Assembly (NCBI GenBank): GCA_964019165.1
Contig: OZ025276.1
Location: forward strand, 1,302,001 to 1,366,000
Length of the DNA stretch: 64,000 nt
Reading direction: 5' to 3'
Source of the DNA: Mastigias papua
Taxonomy: Eukaryota; Cnidaria; Scyphozoa; Rhizostomeae; Mastigiidae
In this document: piece after piece, positions 1 to 12,894 of the stretch
Numbering within the stretch: the first letter of the stretch is position 1
How the letters are laid out: each line of letters starts with the position of its first letter
Program-made: the position numbers and the translations under genes
The notes under the pieces: model-generated
Told to the model about the DNA's origin: nothing
What the model saw: the letters and a program-made list of their open reading frames with translations, nothing else
Databases searched by the model: none

Positions 1-359
1 AAGTGTCATACTATTGTTAACAAATATTTATGGGAAATATATCTTGCCAATGTCAGCTGACTGAAAATCTGCATCAATCATTTGAACAGTTTGATCATCT
101 ATGAAAGGATATTGAGTATGTTGAAGGTATTGAGCATTACACCTTTAATATAGGCAACAGTTATTCCAGTACTGTGGTTTGTACTTGACACTCATTCAGA
201 GGCTACTTCATGTATAATAACACCAGTATCACTTAATCACCTGTTTCACCAAATCGTTCAGCTTTATATTGCTCAATGACTGCCACCTTGTCTCTTTAGC
301 CAATCTGGAAATAGACTTATGTCAAGGATATCCACTAATGTCAAGCACTCTGTATAAAT
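1..359. other. AT-rich flank, no gene seen
   Basis: No ORF or repeat family is recognised. The stretch ends at the 5-bp direct repeat taaat (355-359) that flanks the neighbouring transposon, so it is the left side of an insertion site. Confidence 0.5.
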
Positions 360-3105
360 CAGAGGCGGATCCAGAGATAAAACTGACTGCCGCACAAGAA
401 ACATATCAGTAAAAGGGCTTGGTCAAAAGGCTGTGCGGTGGCCACACCCATTTTTTTACCAGTAGCATATATTTTTGTGAGATTCGCTTCTCTTCCACCA
501 ATCCTCCTATATCATACAATAGCCTTCATTCTTTGAAGTACGATAGTGAGCGTACAGTTATCGCGACAGCCTTAATTTGATTTTCTACTTGTCTTTCAAA
601 ATTTCATATCAAACTCATGTCTGTTCTATTTTGTTGGCTCAGCATAGAACAAAGAAAGTAATTGAGTGGCTCTCCTGAAGTCTGTCAGACTTTTCTGGAT
701 CCATAACTGGGTATTACAAGTCAAAACATGAGTTTTCGGAACCATAGAGAAATTGTCTGTCATACACTAATACTTTAAATTATAAAACTAATAACCTTTC
801 GTTTTCTCTAAAAGCCCACTATAATGTACTAAATCAGTAATCAATGTACGTACTTTTGATGAGATGGCTCCACCATTCAATTAAAATTCATTTTTCTGCA
901 TTTCATGTATGTACATTGCATTATATAATGCAAGTCAGGACCTCTACTTGCTTGGATAACAAAACAGAAGAGTGTATGTTCCTAGCACCATAGTAGGACT
1001 GCCCAATGTAGACCTAAGTCAATGTATAACAGTCTTCCTGACTGTAATAGCTTGATCACCACCATGATGGGGATGTTCTGTCTGGCACACAAGATGAGTG
1101 CCTTCAGTATAGACAAATGCTTATTGGCTTCAACTATATTGTCAACTGATTGCCTATAAGTTTTGGTCAAATGTTCAACATGACATTTCAAACTTTTGAG
1201 GAAAAAGCTTGTAGTCATAGGAGATAGTCTGTGAATTTGAACATGTTTTCAAGCTCCTTCTACCTTATTTGATCAAATAAGTATATAAGATGCATTCATT
1301 ACCATATGGAATCTGAAGGAATTCATATCCATTCTTTGACAAAATAAAAGCAATTGGAGACAAAAAGCAGCACCAATGAATCCAGAGTAAGAAGGGCAAA
1401 GGTGCAATGATAACAATGTAACAATGTAGGGATAAACCTTCTATTCTTTAAGATTGACACATAGGGCATCTAACCTTTGCACCTGGTTTCTAAATCTTCT
1501 CCACAATTTCAAATATGAAGCAATCATCTAGTGTCACAGTTCATAAAAACTGATGATAGCAAAATTGTACAAACTAGTAGGGGGGGGCATTGATAGGGCT
1601 CCTTCCATACATTACATCATTATCACAAAAAGTAATAGTACTAACAGAGAAAAGATTCAATGAGGAGGTAAAGTATGGTGATAAAAAGTAATTTCTATAG
1701 AGTTTACATGGGAAAGAAAGTTTTATCTGCTTTCTTTTGAGTAACCAGAGAAATCCATATATGTTGTAACAGTGTAAGTAATCACAATAATGACTGGCAC
1801 ACACAGTATGGCATGGTTTAAAAGAAGAATCAATTTCTTTGGTGCTATTTCCTTCTCTACACAAAAGGAACCTTTTAGCATTCTCACTGCATATATTCTT
1901 AGGAGAAACTAGGTCATAAAAACACTGATAGACAGCTGACAACCTGCAACTCCACCAATCTAAAGATATGGAGATACATTCCTTTTTATAAGAACCAGTA
2001 CAATTGAGGTTACCGCTGGCTGTTCTTACTTTTTCAAATTTTCAGTGTGAATTGCTCTTAATGTCTTCCTAAATGATTGGGGTGTAGGCACTTTAGACAT
2101 TAGACAATACACCGCACAAGAGAACATTGGGTGTTTATGAAACTGGTATTATTCACGTTGATGATTTGGGTGTTTCAAAGTTCCAAAAGTTACACAATTT
2201 GCTAAACAATAGACTAAATAATAGTAAACAGTCAGCTATATAAGTAAATACAATGAAGCAAAAACAATTGCAATGTAACAAACAAAATAGGCCAGTGGAT
2301 CTAAATGAAGATAGTCTAATGGGCTTAGGGAAAAATCTACTTTCAAACTGTCACGTTGGATGATGCCATCTTGGTTCATAAAGTGAAATTAAATACCTAA
2401 CAGGAAATATCCGCTTTGCGAGGGAGGATGCATAGTCTCTTCATTGGTACAATTCTTAAAGCGGACCTATCTCAGTTAGGCCACCATATTCACGTATGAG
2501 CTTCGATATACCTTGCAAACTCATTGCATTGGATCTCGTGAGTAAGATATCCAGTGAATTAGTAGACGTTAGTGAATAAACCCTCAGATAAAACTCCGTG
2601 TTGTCACCCAGTACGCGTATAATACAAGTGGGACAGACTGATACTGTCCTCAGTTAGCCTGTCTTCCGTAACCAAATCTCTATAGACGTGCACGAGATGT
2701 AAGTCGAGCGGCATTGCACTACAGCACGACTTTCCTGACTGCCGCTCGATTTTTAATCAAAACGACCACCTATTGTTTTCAAATTTGACATGCCGCTCGA
2801 TTTACAGTACCGCCTATTGTTCTCATGATTGAAATGCTGCTCGATTTTTTGAAGGCTAAACAAGTACTTTGAATAGAACTGACATCTTACACAATGAATT
2901 TTGACATGTTCTACAAAGCAAGGCCTCCATAGCTCTATTGTTACCAAAAGGCTGCTCTATGGTCTGAGGTGCCGCACCAAAAGTCCGATGTAGAACTACA
3001 TTCTTTAAAGTCTATCGTGTTCGTCTTCACTACTCGGAAAGCAATGATGACGTCATGGTACGTAATATTTTTGACTACCGCACAGGCGTCCTGGATCCGC
3101 CTCTG
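360..3105 (-). mobile_element. hAT-like DNA transposon, decayed
   Basis: The ends are a matching inverted repeat: CAGAGGCGGATCCAG at 360 and its complement ending at 3105. The direct repeat taaat flanks both sides (355-359 and 3106-3110). CAG-starting TIRs with short target duplications are typical of the hAT superfamily, and a hAT-type N-terminal fragment lies inside on the minus strand at 982-1218. Near both ends short copies of a gactgCCGCac-like motif recur (about 383, 2740, 2789, 2967, 3074), as expected of subterminal transposase sites. No intact transposase remains. Other interior ORFs (for example 1574-1942 minus) are not recognised. Confidence 0.7.
982..1218 (-). pseudogene. hAT transposase N-terminal remnant
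   Basis: A 78-codon frame resembles the start of TTF-finger/DUF4371 hAT transposases. A run of the type VDNIVEANKHLSILKALILC is followed by ARQNIP, where relatives have a CGRQNI-LRGHRDD box. The following HGGD-like residues are only found by changing frame, so the gene is frameshifted. It lies on the minus strand inside the transposon at 360-3105. Family assignment is by eye from the short motif; the DDE core was not found. Confidence 0.45.
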
Positions 3106-3869
3106 TAAATTGTGTGTATGGTATCAGTCTCTGCAAAACTCAACGTTTTGTTGTAAAATATTTACACATCCTGATACTGCATATATTGTACAACTGTAGG
3201 GCGATAAGTCTTCTTCAGCAAGTACCTGCTTGCCTTGGTTTTGGAGCTTTTCATTCAGAACCAATGGTTGGTAGTGTCGGTAGTGTCGGTATGTCAATTG
3301 AGACTCGCGCTTGTCAATCTGGCATGCGGACGTGTTTTTGTGCACTTTTAAAAATGTGAGGAATGCATCAAATCCACAAATCTTAAGTCGATATTATAAC
3401 TTTTTTTATTAATTTTATTTACTGTCATGCTGTAACATACTTTATACAGCAAGTTTACAAAGAATAGTCAATATGGAATCTGCTGTAAATGAGAAGCTAG
3501 AGGTGATTCTCAAAACCTTAAGCAGATTAAATACTTTTACTGAACAACTTTTGAAACTGTTTAGCTAATCACTATTTTGTTATAGCATTTAACTTTTTTA
3601 TTCCATTGATTCGTTACTTTGTTGCTTATCATATTTATCATAATCCTGATTTTCTTTTCTTTATCTAATTCTTATTTTTCTTTCTTACTTATTTCTTACT
3701 GTTGTTGTTGTTGCTCACACTTAAAATTGTGATTTTACTACACGTCAATGTGGGCACATGGCTCGATAGCTTATCCTAAGTTCTTTCCACGTGTCCATTC
3801 AGCCTAGTTAACAATTTCTTATCTTGATATTTGTATATTGTAATTAGCCAACTTTATGCTGAAAAAGTA
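3106..3869. other. Noncoding flank, probable LINE 3' UTR at its end
   Basis: No convincing gene. A 31-codon frame at 3472-3567 (starts MESAVNEK) is too short to judge. The last 150 bases lead into a hexanucleotide tail (3870-3892), so they are probably the 3' UTR of a truncated plus-strand LINE. Confidence 0.35.
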
Positions 3870-3892
3870 TTTTGAGTTTGAGTTTGAGTTTA
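3870..3892 (+). repeat. Hexamer tail (TTTGAG)n of a LINE
   Basis: Three tandem copies of a tttgag unit close an AT-rich stretch. Short tandem repeats of this kind are the usual 3' ends of CR1/L2/Daphne-type LINEs, which have no poly(A). No reverse transcriptase sequence is recognised just upstream, so the identification is tentative. Confidence 0.4.
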
Positions 3893-4187
3893 TGGCATTC
3901 TATGCTAGATGAACTCATATGTTTGTCTACCTCACCCTCATAGTAAAAGATAATGCATGCGCTAGCATTCACTCTTGCGAATCGTATGAAAGGTACCAGA
4001 AAGCAGTGCTATTGTTATTACTACCAGATATATTCACTACATACGATGGTCATTATAAACTGTACTGTAAGTAACATTATTTTTGTCTCTTCATTATTTC
4101 CTCCTACACTTATGACAGCAAGCAGCATACTGTACAGACTTGTGCTTTGTAAACGTATCCAGTATGTTATGTAAAATATGTTGTATA

Positions 4188-4371
4188 CAGTCAACCGTGC
4201 ATAATTTGGATCGGTTTTATCAGGATGTTTATATATGCCGGACAGACTTGCTAGTCGAAGTAGTTTCCTATTAGAGTGCAACACTGAAAAACTTTCTACA
4301 TAATCCGACTTTTCTGTAATCCGGACAAAATCAGCCAGTCCTGAGGGATCCAACGTATGTGAGGTTGACTG
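4188..4371. mobile_element. Tigger/pogo-like MITE, copy 1
   Basis: The terminal inverted repeats begin CAGTCAACC at 4188 and close with GGTTGACTG at 4371. Similarity extends about 24 bp inward (a TTGGATC block is shared). TA flanks both ends (4186-4187 and 4372-4373). TA duplication and a CAGT start fit the Tc1/mariner-pogo group. At 184 bp it has no coding capacity. Confidence 0.75.
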
Positions 4372-4653
4372 TATTACTTTCCTTGCACCTGCCTCAAGTA
4401 AACCCCTCACTCTACTCCTATACTATTTGTAGTATTCACTCTTGTGAATCTTATGAAAGACACCAGAACGCAGCGGACTTCTTATTACTACCAGATATAT
4501 TCACTACATACAACGACCGTTATAAACTGTACTGTAAGTACCATTATGTTTGTCTCTTCATTATTTCCTCCTACATTTATGACAGCTAGCAGCATACTGT
4601 ACACAATTGTGCCTCGTAAACCTACCAGTATGTTATGTAAAATATGTGGTATA

Positions 4654-4785
4654 CAGTCAACTGTGCATAAGTTGGATTGGTTTTATAAAATGCAACACTG
4701 AAAAACTTTCTATATAATCTGACTTTTCTGTAATCCGGACAAAATCAGCCAGTCCCAAGTGATCCAACGTATGCGAGGTTGACTG
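4654..4785. mobile_element. Tigger/pogo-like MITE, copy 2 (internally deleted)
   Basis: Same termini and flanking TA as the copy at 4188-4371 but only 132 bp, lacking about 52 bp of the left-centre. It sits at the same place in the second tandem unit, so it arose by duplication of the locus, not by a new insertion. Confidence 0.75.
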
Positions 4786-4922
4786 TATTACTTTCCTTGC
4801 ACCTACCTCAATTAAACCCCTCACTCTACTCCTGTACTATTTGTAGTACTGGTTTTCCCACAGTTTCCCCATAGTTATCCTTATGCTTCATACTGCCTTC
4901 TATTCACACCCCCTGCATAGTT

Positions 4923-5528
4923 GTGATGTACTCTATCTCATTCATAGTTTTAGTTTTAATATCCTCTTCTCTACCACCAATCTCCCCTAAGAGCGACATG
5001 GATCCAACAAAACAAGTCAGGATGTCTATAAATAAGATTGCTGCACATATGACACGGGCAGAGAGATGGCTTCAGGGAGCAGAATTGACCATACAACAGT
5101 CTCTATGGACATTAACCGCAACTGACAATCTGTACAAAATAAGACGGGAATTACAGGAGATCCAGTCTACATGCCAGTCATTGCAATGACAATTTAATGA
5201 CCTTCACCATCAACATGAACTGGAGCTCTCATCTACGACCGACACATACGCAGAACAGCATGCCCCTCCTAGAAAAACACCTGCTGTACAGCCACAGTCA
5301 GCTACTACCTCTATCTCAAAGGAGGAGACCATCCTACAGGCTGCAATCGATCACTGAGAGACAACCTGCAAGGAGGATGCCGTTAATGATGAACCACAAA
5401 ACATCGAGACTGTTGCAGACGATGTAAAGATCAGCAATACAAGAACAAATACCACTGAACTACCAGCCGCTATACCTCTTAACGATAGTGCTAAGTGTAT
5501 TGACATGGACAGTAATGATACTTTATAA
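4923..5528 (+). pseudogene. Unrecognised ORF with two in-frame TGA codons
   Basis: One reading frame runs from ATG 4923 (or the internal ATG 4999) to TAA 5528, about 200 codons. It is interrupted only by TGA at 5187-5189 and at about 5354. The first half is rich in Q, E, R and L and could form a coiled coil (around KIRRELQEIQSTCQSLQ). The second half is acidic and rich in T, N and D. The first 20 residues are hydrophobic when read from 4923. Retroelement ORF1 or Gag-like proteins look like this, but I recognise no domain. Arg (CGA) decay would explain both stops. Confidence 0.35.
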
Positions 5529-8500
5529 CTAATTACATCTACTGTTAATTCCTTCCTCTAGTGTACATTCTTTATATGAAATCCAGTGTGGAAACCATTA
5601 CTACATCTAGAGTTTAGGAGCTTCTGCTCTTACACGCACAACTCTGATACCATATTAACCCCAATAAGCTAAAATACTGGCATTTTCTCGACAAAGCCCA
5701 CTTTTCAACATAATGGACTATGCCACTTTTAAAACACATAGTATATGTGCCGCAAAATTTCCATTTCATATATGCTGGAATTTTTCTTGTCTATGTAGTA
5801 TTATCTATGGTTTCCTCTACTATTCCTCTGCACCCTCAGCATCAGTTTACACCTGTCCTCATCTTATATGTATACCTATATGTATACCTTAATATCAGTA
5901 TTGATTATATATCACTCATGGTATCGTAGTGCTATTATTTACATTTTGTTATATTGTACTCTTACGCTTATATCAGTATCAACTGTATATCGGTCATGGT
6001 TTTGTTGTGTTATTATACACCATTTATCTCATTAGTGTATATCATTAACAATTGTATATCGCTGATGATTTTATCATCTCGTTAGTTCATTATATTCTAC
6101 TTTTAGATGAGGATAACCCAAACATATCATTCGTAGATAACATCCACATTATTATATCAGCCCTATAATACCAAATCACCACAATAGCGTACTATGGTTG
6201 TCAAACATACATGTACCATATATCACTATAAGAGTTCCTCACATAACAGATATTTTTTCACTCGATCACCTCTGGTCGAACAGGATCCTCCCCATCATAT
6301 TGATGGGTGTTGGTAACATTAGTACCTCATCACGATACACATGTGCCCCTCTTCAATTGACAGTTGTTTTTCACCTTAACCCGGGTTTGTTATTTTATAC
6401 TACTTAGTCTCTTACATAGGTTTAATACTCCAATCACTCGTAGTACCTGGAGAGTATGATTATATACCCCATCTACAACCATCTACAACTAGCGTTATTT
6501 CAGGACTAATTTGCTACATACCATTTGTGTTATCTTACTTTATACCTAAACGATAACCTTGCCAGTTAACATTCCTTCCTAGTACCATTAGTATGTTTAC
6601 ATGCATGTACATATTACTTACATTTGTATGTTATTCCTATGATCATTTGCTGCTACTGAGCCACATTTGATAGCTATCTGTTTAATTACATTCTTGATCT
6701 GTGTGTGCTTGCATTGTTACCCTATAGCTCTTACTATACTGACATCATATTTCCTGCATCTAGCAACTATTCTGCAAACATTACCACTACCACATACTTT
6801 GGGAATACTATTAGGGTAAACATGAAGAAAACTTAACATTTTTCCAACTCAATTGACCACAGTACATAGTATTATAGAATTCCTCATCAGCGTGCCACCA
6901 GGTTACCATTACAACTTTTACGTACTCCAATAAACTCATCGAATGTAGCTACTATCTTATCTACATTTGTAGAGTATCGTCCCTAGGTCAGTGTTTAACT
7001 ATCTAAACTGGACTCCCCTTAGGTCGTACTGTACAGAGAGAGAGAGATGCTAAATTAGACTGAGTAAAACGTAGCATCCTAGTTAACTACTCTTCCACTA
7101 CTTTATATTTTGTATGTACTACAGCTTATCACCATTATTCTTAGTGATGCTCACCGTGTTGATATAGATACAATAGCCAACCGTATCCCTATGTACACTT
7201 TGACAGATTTGAACATAAATAAATTTTCCAACACTATTTGAAGATGGTGCCCAATATGTGTGTATTTTACCCAAACGATTAAGTCTCCTACACTGTTTCA
7301 TTTCTACTTAATCTGTGTAGATTATCTAATACTACATCCGGGCTACTTTTTGTATTTCATCTCAATCTGTTTAAGTGACATTGTTCGAAACAGTGTATTC
7401 AGTATACTATTGGCCAGGCATTCATCGGCAAATTGAGGATAGTAAAAAAATAGCTATATCTCAATCAAATTCAATTCTGATATTGCTTGACGCCCACATT
7501 TCCAATAATTGTCAATTCATCCAGCATTTTCAGTGGCATTTCAGGCAAAACATAGCAGGTAGCTAGAGACAAGCAGGATTGCTCCCGGGGGGGGCAGTTA
7601 AAGTCGGCACTACTAAGTCAAACTCTTCACTTGTCATGGGCAGAACTTACCGTGTTTTACCTGCATATATTTCCTGTTCCAGTGTTCACTCCAGCTCAAC
7701 TGCAGGGTGTTATTTATTATTTCTGTACGATTAATTGGCTATGAGGTCAAAGGAATTATGTACACATTATTGAATGTGGTGATCTGCTTACAGTTGGTAC
7801 ACAAGTAAATTAACAGGTGTGAGGTTACTTGGCTATAGGGTCAAAAGGCATAAGTGACCTACAGTGCAGATGTCACAATACCTTGTAGGTGTTATGCCTT
7901 CAGGGAAGTATGCTAAGTACTTTAGGGTTTCTCTGTATTGTACTAGATAGATACCTACCTTCCATGTATAGCCTTTACTCACACCAATACACCTGTCTAC
8001 AGTTCCATAATGATTTACACTGTATGACATTTCACTGTATTTTGCAAAGCTACGTATTCTACATTTTCCGTGTATAAAGTTGATCATGCTGTTCATAAAG
8101 GTGCATTACATTTTCAAGTTGTATAGCTACGTATTACCTTTTCCTTATGCTCCTCACTCTTGTCAACTTTGCGCAAACTAGCTCATCTTTTATTCCTACT
8201 ACTTTACATTAAATACCTTTGGCTTATTGTTCAGAATCTTCTAACATAATGGGTGTACAATGGATTTATTGAGTAACTTTTATAGTGACAGATGTGAGAG
8301 TATCCTATTTATGTTATCGTTAAGAGTAATACCTACTGGGGAGAACAGACTTACTTTCACCTCTGCTGTCCCAGGTACTTTTTCTTAGTTGCCATTAGCA
8401 TACTTAAGACATGTACGGTTTATTCGGCCTTAGGTCAAAAGGAGAACATGTGCTCATGTGTAGATGTTTTACACTTTTACTTTACATTATATAACTTAGT

Positions 8501-9585
8501 TTACTGTTCAAATTGTTCTGACAGCCAAGTTATATATAGTTGCGGGTACAGAACTGTGTTTTTTATAAGATGTCTACTGGTTGTACATAATAGGGATGAG
8601 CTGATTTACCACCTGTATGGTGTATATTGGGCCCAAGGTCAACCAGAGTAGTTGCCCTCAATGGCATATAGTAGACTTCCTTATACCTGGCTCTAAGTAA
8701 ATGTGCGAGGGGCGTTCCGTGAGTAACAGCGTTTTCCCTTCAAATGTTCTTTAAATTACGTGCAATACTTACTAGTATCTGTTATGCTTGTATGCACAGA
8801 GATACATACTGACTCATAGGCTATGTCTGCAACTGTGATCAGGTCCCCACATATCATCATTCCATGGTATACTGAACAGGCCTATACTACTATTAACATT
8901 ATGCACACTCTCTTGCCTAATTTATAGGTATACGGACTACATCACATTAGTCCCTCACAGAAGTCACACTTTCTTGGCTTGCTAACAACACTCCGTTCGG
9001 TATGTTTACATTTTGTCTATACCTAGTACACACGTCAGTGCCTAATTCAATATGATTTTCCAACAGCACACTGTTTTACACTGGGTGACATTCAACATTT
9101 GTCCCTTAATCACTCATTAACATTTTCCGACATCATACCGTTTCACTATGATCCCTTAAGTGAAAAAACCAGTATACAATACCTATGACACTTTGATATT
9201 CACGAAGGTCGCATTTACAAAATGAGTATCACAATAGTATACTTATGTTACTACAATTGTATATAGTTATTAAGGTTTCACTATTTCACCACTTACTTAT
9301 GATTACTCATGTATTACACAGCTCTTCCTGCAAGACAATATTCTCCACTGAACTACCTTACACACTACCTCTTCCACCATCTTTCAACATTGCAAAGGGG
9401 ATGGAGGTTAGACTAGTATCACAACCCATTTACCATGAAGAAACCAACTCGCACCATAGAGTAGTATACTACCACCCACCATCAACTTCCATATTCTGTC
9501 CATTGTGTTACTCATTTCTTCTCACTCATTTAACTGTTTTTCATTCTCATTTAATATGTAGGTTTTTACACAGTATCTTTTCAGA
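5529..9585. other. 4 kb without recognisable gene
   Basis: The stretch is rich in T, A and C with many TATA, CATA and TACC runs. Only scattered ORFs under 130 codons occur on both strands, none with a motif I know. It ends at a good splice-acceptor-like tract (ttttcag at 9578-9584) just before the Helitron start codon, so part of it may be Helitron 5' leader or intron. A short (GA)n tract lies near 7037. Confidence 0.4.
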
Positions 9586-10713
9586 ATGCCTTTCAAGAAT
9601 AGAACTGCTTGGTCAACTGACATGACAAATGCGCTATAAAACAATAAGCATCAAGCAATACGTAAAAAACAAGACGGTGATAAGTGCCCACTAATTGACA
9701 TCATTTTTTCTTCCTGGAAATACCAGTATCCTCACTCCAAAGCAACTAAGGGCTCACTGAAAATATGCCTCTCTCGATTTTCTAAGGTAGACACAGATGC
9801 ACTTCAGCAATCTATCCCCATAACCACTAGCACACCTAGCACAAGTAGGGTAGTTACCGATAATACACTTTATGATACTGATATAGTGCAGGTTTGTATG
9901 CTATGTACTCATAAGACACCCAGGAGGCAATTGTTTACTTCAGCTTCACCTCAGAAGCTAGACAAGCCCTCTGATAGGAACATAGTGCATTGCTCTTCTA
10001 GTGATAAGACCATCAAGTCCGTACGTAGCAACCATTAAGTAGCAGGGAAATCACCTATTTCTGACAAAGATCTCATAGATGCCATTTTACATTGCTACAA
10101 GACCATAAGAGCTAAAGGGAACACCAACAGACAGTCTCCATACCATATCTGGAAACAAGTGAAACAGGCCTGGCAGCAAAAACAGCCTCAGTCCTCTATT
10201 TCTTTACCGAATATAGATAAAATTATCAAAAACCATCAGCACCATACTACTCCTCCACCGATCCAGTCACAACGTGCACCAGATAGTTGTAACCTTAGCA
10301 ATAACATTCCAAATCATGACAATGTTCCTGATCATCCTCTACAGTTACTAGACATGCGTTCAGCTTCTGTACATTTGGCTAGTCAGCCCATTTTCAAATA
10401 TATATGTTATAATTGTGGTTGTTTACTTACGGATGAACCCAAGGGATCAAAACTAATAGCATTCGATCCCCAGACATGTCATTTATCTCACTCTCCTGCA
10501 CTAGATTTATTTGATACACTAGGACATTTATCATATACCAACTCTACAGGTACTTGGATTTCCTGCACTACTTGCAAGAATGGCCCAGTTGATTTATACA
10601 ATACATGTGATCCAAATACCCGCGACTATTATGTTCCACAAGCACTGGCTGATTTAGCATCCCCTTACGAAAAGCGCCAAAGTGCTTTAGCGGGGCTTAT
10701 TTCAAAAGTGTAA
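9586..10713 (+). pseudogene. Helitron N-terminal protein (DUF6570-like region)
   Basis: A single frame from ATG 9586 (MPFKNRTAW) to TAA 10713 has two in-frame TAA codons (after TNAL near 9634, and after SNH near 10036), giving about 373 codons. The C-terminal third holds two CxxC pairs (CYNCGC and SCTTCK near 10407 and 10561) in a region resembling the domain upstream of Helitron Rep. The frame then shifts near 10700 into the Rep frame. The ATG follows a TTTTCAG, so it may be exon-initial. Confidence 0.55.
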
Positions 10714-12131
10714 AACCACGTAGTGATATATTTAAAATATGGGAACATATCCAAGGGCAGATATAAACACGAGGCAAGCTAGATTACCATACTTTCGGCA
10801 TGTACGGCTTCATGGTAGCAAATGACCAAAAACCAGAAAATGAAACACCATCAAAAGTTCAACTGCGGATACAACGGGCATTATTTTGGCTTCGTACTCA
10901 CAACCCACTCTATACTACATTCTATTCAAACTACAATACACTCTATCAATTTGATCCAGAAAAAGTATGTTATTTGCACAAAGCAACAGATTTTCCCGCC
11001 AGCAATAACACAACTATAACAACACATTTGTGTGACGAAGACAATGCCATTGTGACCAAGTTGGATGACAGTCGTATTCCACCATGTTTAAATGCCACTA
11101 TAGATGTAGCTGGAGTTCAGCAGCCAAAACTTAAGTCATTAAACACAAACCTACACACATTACAGCAGTTTACTAGGATTAGTTATAATGACCCTTACTT
11201 AGAGGCAAAAGTATGGCCACATCTGTTTCCATTTGACAATGGGGGATGGTTCCCAGGATCTTTACTGAAGACAGGCAGATATCTTAAGCATAAAGTATTG
11301 AATTTAGACGCAAGATGGCGGAAAGATAGACGTTTCTCATTCCATTGGTACGATAGGCAAAGTAAAACCAGGCTATTCTACATTGCAAAGGCCAGGCAAG
11401 CTAAGTGCACAGATAGAACAGGTGATCTCGCCAGTTTCACGTTGAAAGATGGATCCTTTTATGATACGCTAGGCACAAGTGTACCAACAACAATTACTGG
11501 ATCACGTAGTTATCGGAACAGCAAACTCCTAGATATATTAGCTTTAAGTAGGACATTAGGTAAGCTGACATTCTTTATCACATTAACACAGAATGACAAC
11601 TGGCCTGAAATTCAAAACCACATAATCAATGGCCCTGGTCATACCCAACCCAGAATAGATATAAATGCAGATTTCCAACTCCATGATATTTATCCCAGCA
11701 GAGACTTTTCAGTAGAAACTGTTACAGCTTATAGCAATAGATTAAGATTATTCAAAAAAGAAGTCATGTCCAACCCTAATGATCCACTTGGAACAGTCAT
11801 CAATTGGTGGGACTGCAAGGAGTTTCAGAGCCGAGGTGCTATACACAATCACATGGTTGTCTGGTGTGGAGAAGGCACTGTTCCTGACAATGTGGTTTGT
11901 GCTGAAGTTCCCAGGGGTGCAGCAGATAACCCAACTGTAAATTCTCTAAAATACTCCGTATGTAGATTACAGATCCACAGGTGTCACTAATATAACTGCT
12001 TTCTTGATTCCCGTGGGAGACCAGTCAAAAAATGCAAATATGGGTTCCCATATCCAGTACAAGAAGAGGAAAAACTGAGCAAAGCAGGGAATCGCCTTCT
12101 TCCATGCTGCTGTTGTGATGAAGACAAATAG
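10704..12131 (+). pseudogene. Helitron Rep nuclease, N-terminal part
   Basis: This segment joins the preceding frame by a shift near 10700. It carries a TAA near 10776, then ATG 10800 (GMYGFMVAN), a stop at 11988-11990 and a stop at 12129-12131. It contains the DUF6570-type block (RIQRALFWLR), the Helitron-like N domain (a Y..PYLEAKVWPHLFPF run near 11200) and the Rep metal site GAIHNHMVVW near 11840, where two His around Asn replace the usual H-hydrophobic-H. FFITLTQNDNW fits Rep motif 1. Nuclease/replication function is inferred from the family; this copy is dead. Confidence 0.75.
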
Positions 12132-12882
12132 TGTACCTCTGGGGAGCGCATATGAGTATTCAAAGGTTACAGAAGCAGGTTGGGAAATCTATCTTGCTAA
12201 CTATGTTGCAAAAGGAGAACCCACATTCAAAGTAGACATTTCCAAGAATGCATCAGAGCCAGAAAAATATCTTCAAACAAGAGTTGTTGGCAGACTTGAA
12301 GTAGATCATATGACTTTAGGACATTTCTTGTGCTGCTCAAGTAGGGCAGTACTTTACCTACCAACAGACTTAAATCCTCAGTATGGCTTTTTAGAACACA
12401 ACAAGCATTTACCATCAGATCCTGAGAGTGATGATATCTTCTACTCAAACATGCTTGAGAAGTATATGGAGCGCCCTGCTGAACTGGAAAATGCATTCTA
12501 TGTCGATTGGGCAGAAAAATATATACTTAGTAGATCGTCTGGTTCCCAGACTGATGATGTACGTACACAGCCACACGATAGAAGAACGTACGTTGATTTG
12601 AAAGGCAGGAAATGGAAGAGATGCACTACAGAAGCAGTTGCCAGATGGAAGGTCTGTATGCCCAATAGTGAGAATCAGGAGCAATACTATATGCAAAAAT
12701 TAGTGCTCAACACTCCACTGCGCAAAGACACCCATAGTATATCCAAAGACAACTCATCTGGTACATATATGGAAGAATGTGCCCTCCGTAACCTCCTATC
12801 ACAGGGTGAAGATGCGTTAGCTACTCACCACAATGCAAGACAAAGAGGATTTTCGTTGAAAAAACTCAGGAAACTAGCCTGA
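12115..12882 (+). pseudogene. Helitron Rep, tyrosine-motif part
   Basis: A 255-codon open frame, shifted by one from the previous segment with missing sequence at the join. The block YLANYVAKGEP (near 12193) matches the Rep motif with the catalytic tyrosines (Y-x4-Y then K-G). Downstream is the linker to the helicase, including a typical ALRNLLSQGEDALA region. The ATG is not a real start; the segment is an internal piece of the Rep-helicase polyprotein. Confidence 0.65.
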
Positions 12883-12894
12883 TCTCTCAAAGAT

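Larger units (their letters stand above)
3967..4847. repeat. Two-unit tandem duplication (467 and 414 bp)
   Basis: Units 3967-4433 and 4434-4847 both start attcactcttg and both end tactatttgtagt. They align along their whole length with scattered substitutions. Unit 2 is about 53 bp shorter, almost all explained by a deletion inside the MITE that each unit carries (184 against 132 bp). The duplication therefore post-dates the MITE insertion. Confidence 0.85.

Noticed and set aside
1574..1942. 122-codon minus-strand ORF
   Set aside because: Inside the hAT element but without recognisable motif; could be chance.
9245..9625. 126-codon ORF upstream of the Helitron
   Set aside because: Low-complexity H, L, S and T content, overlaps the better-supported Helitron start in another frame.
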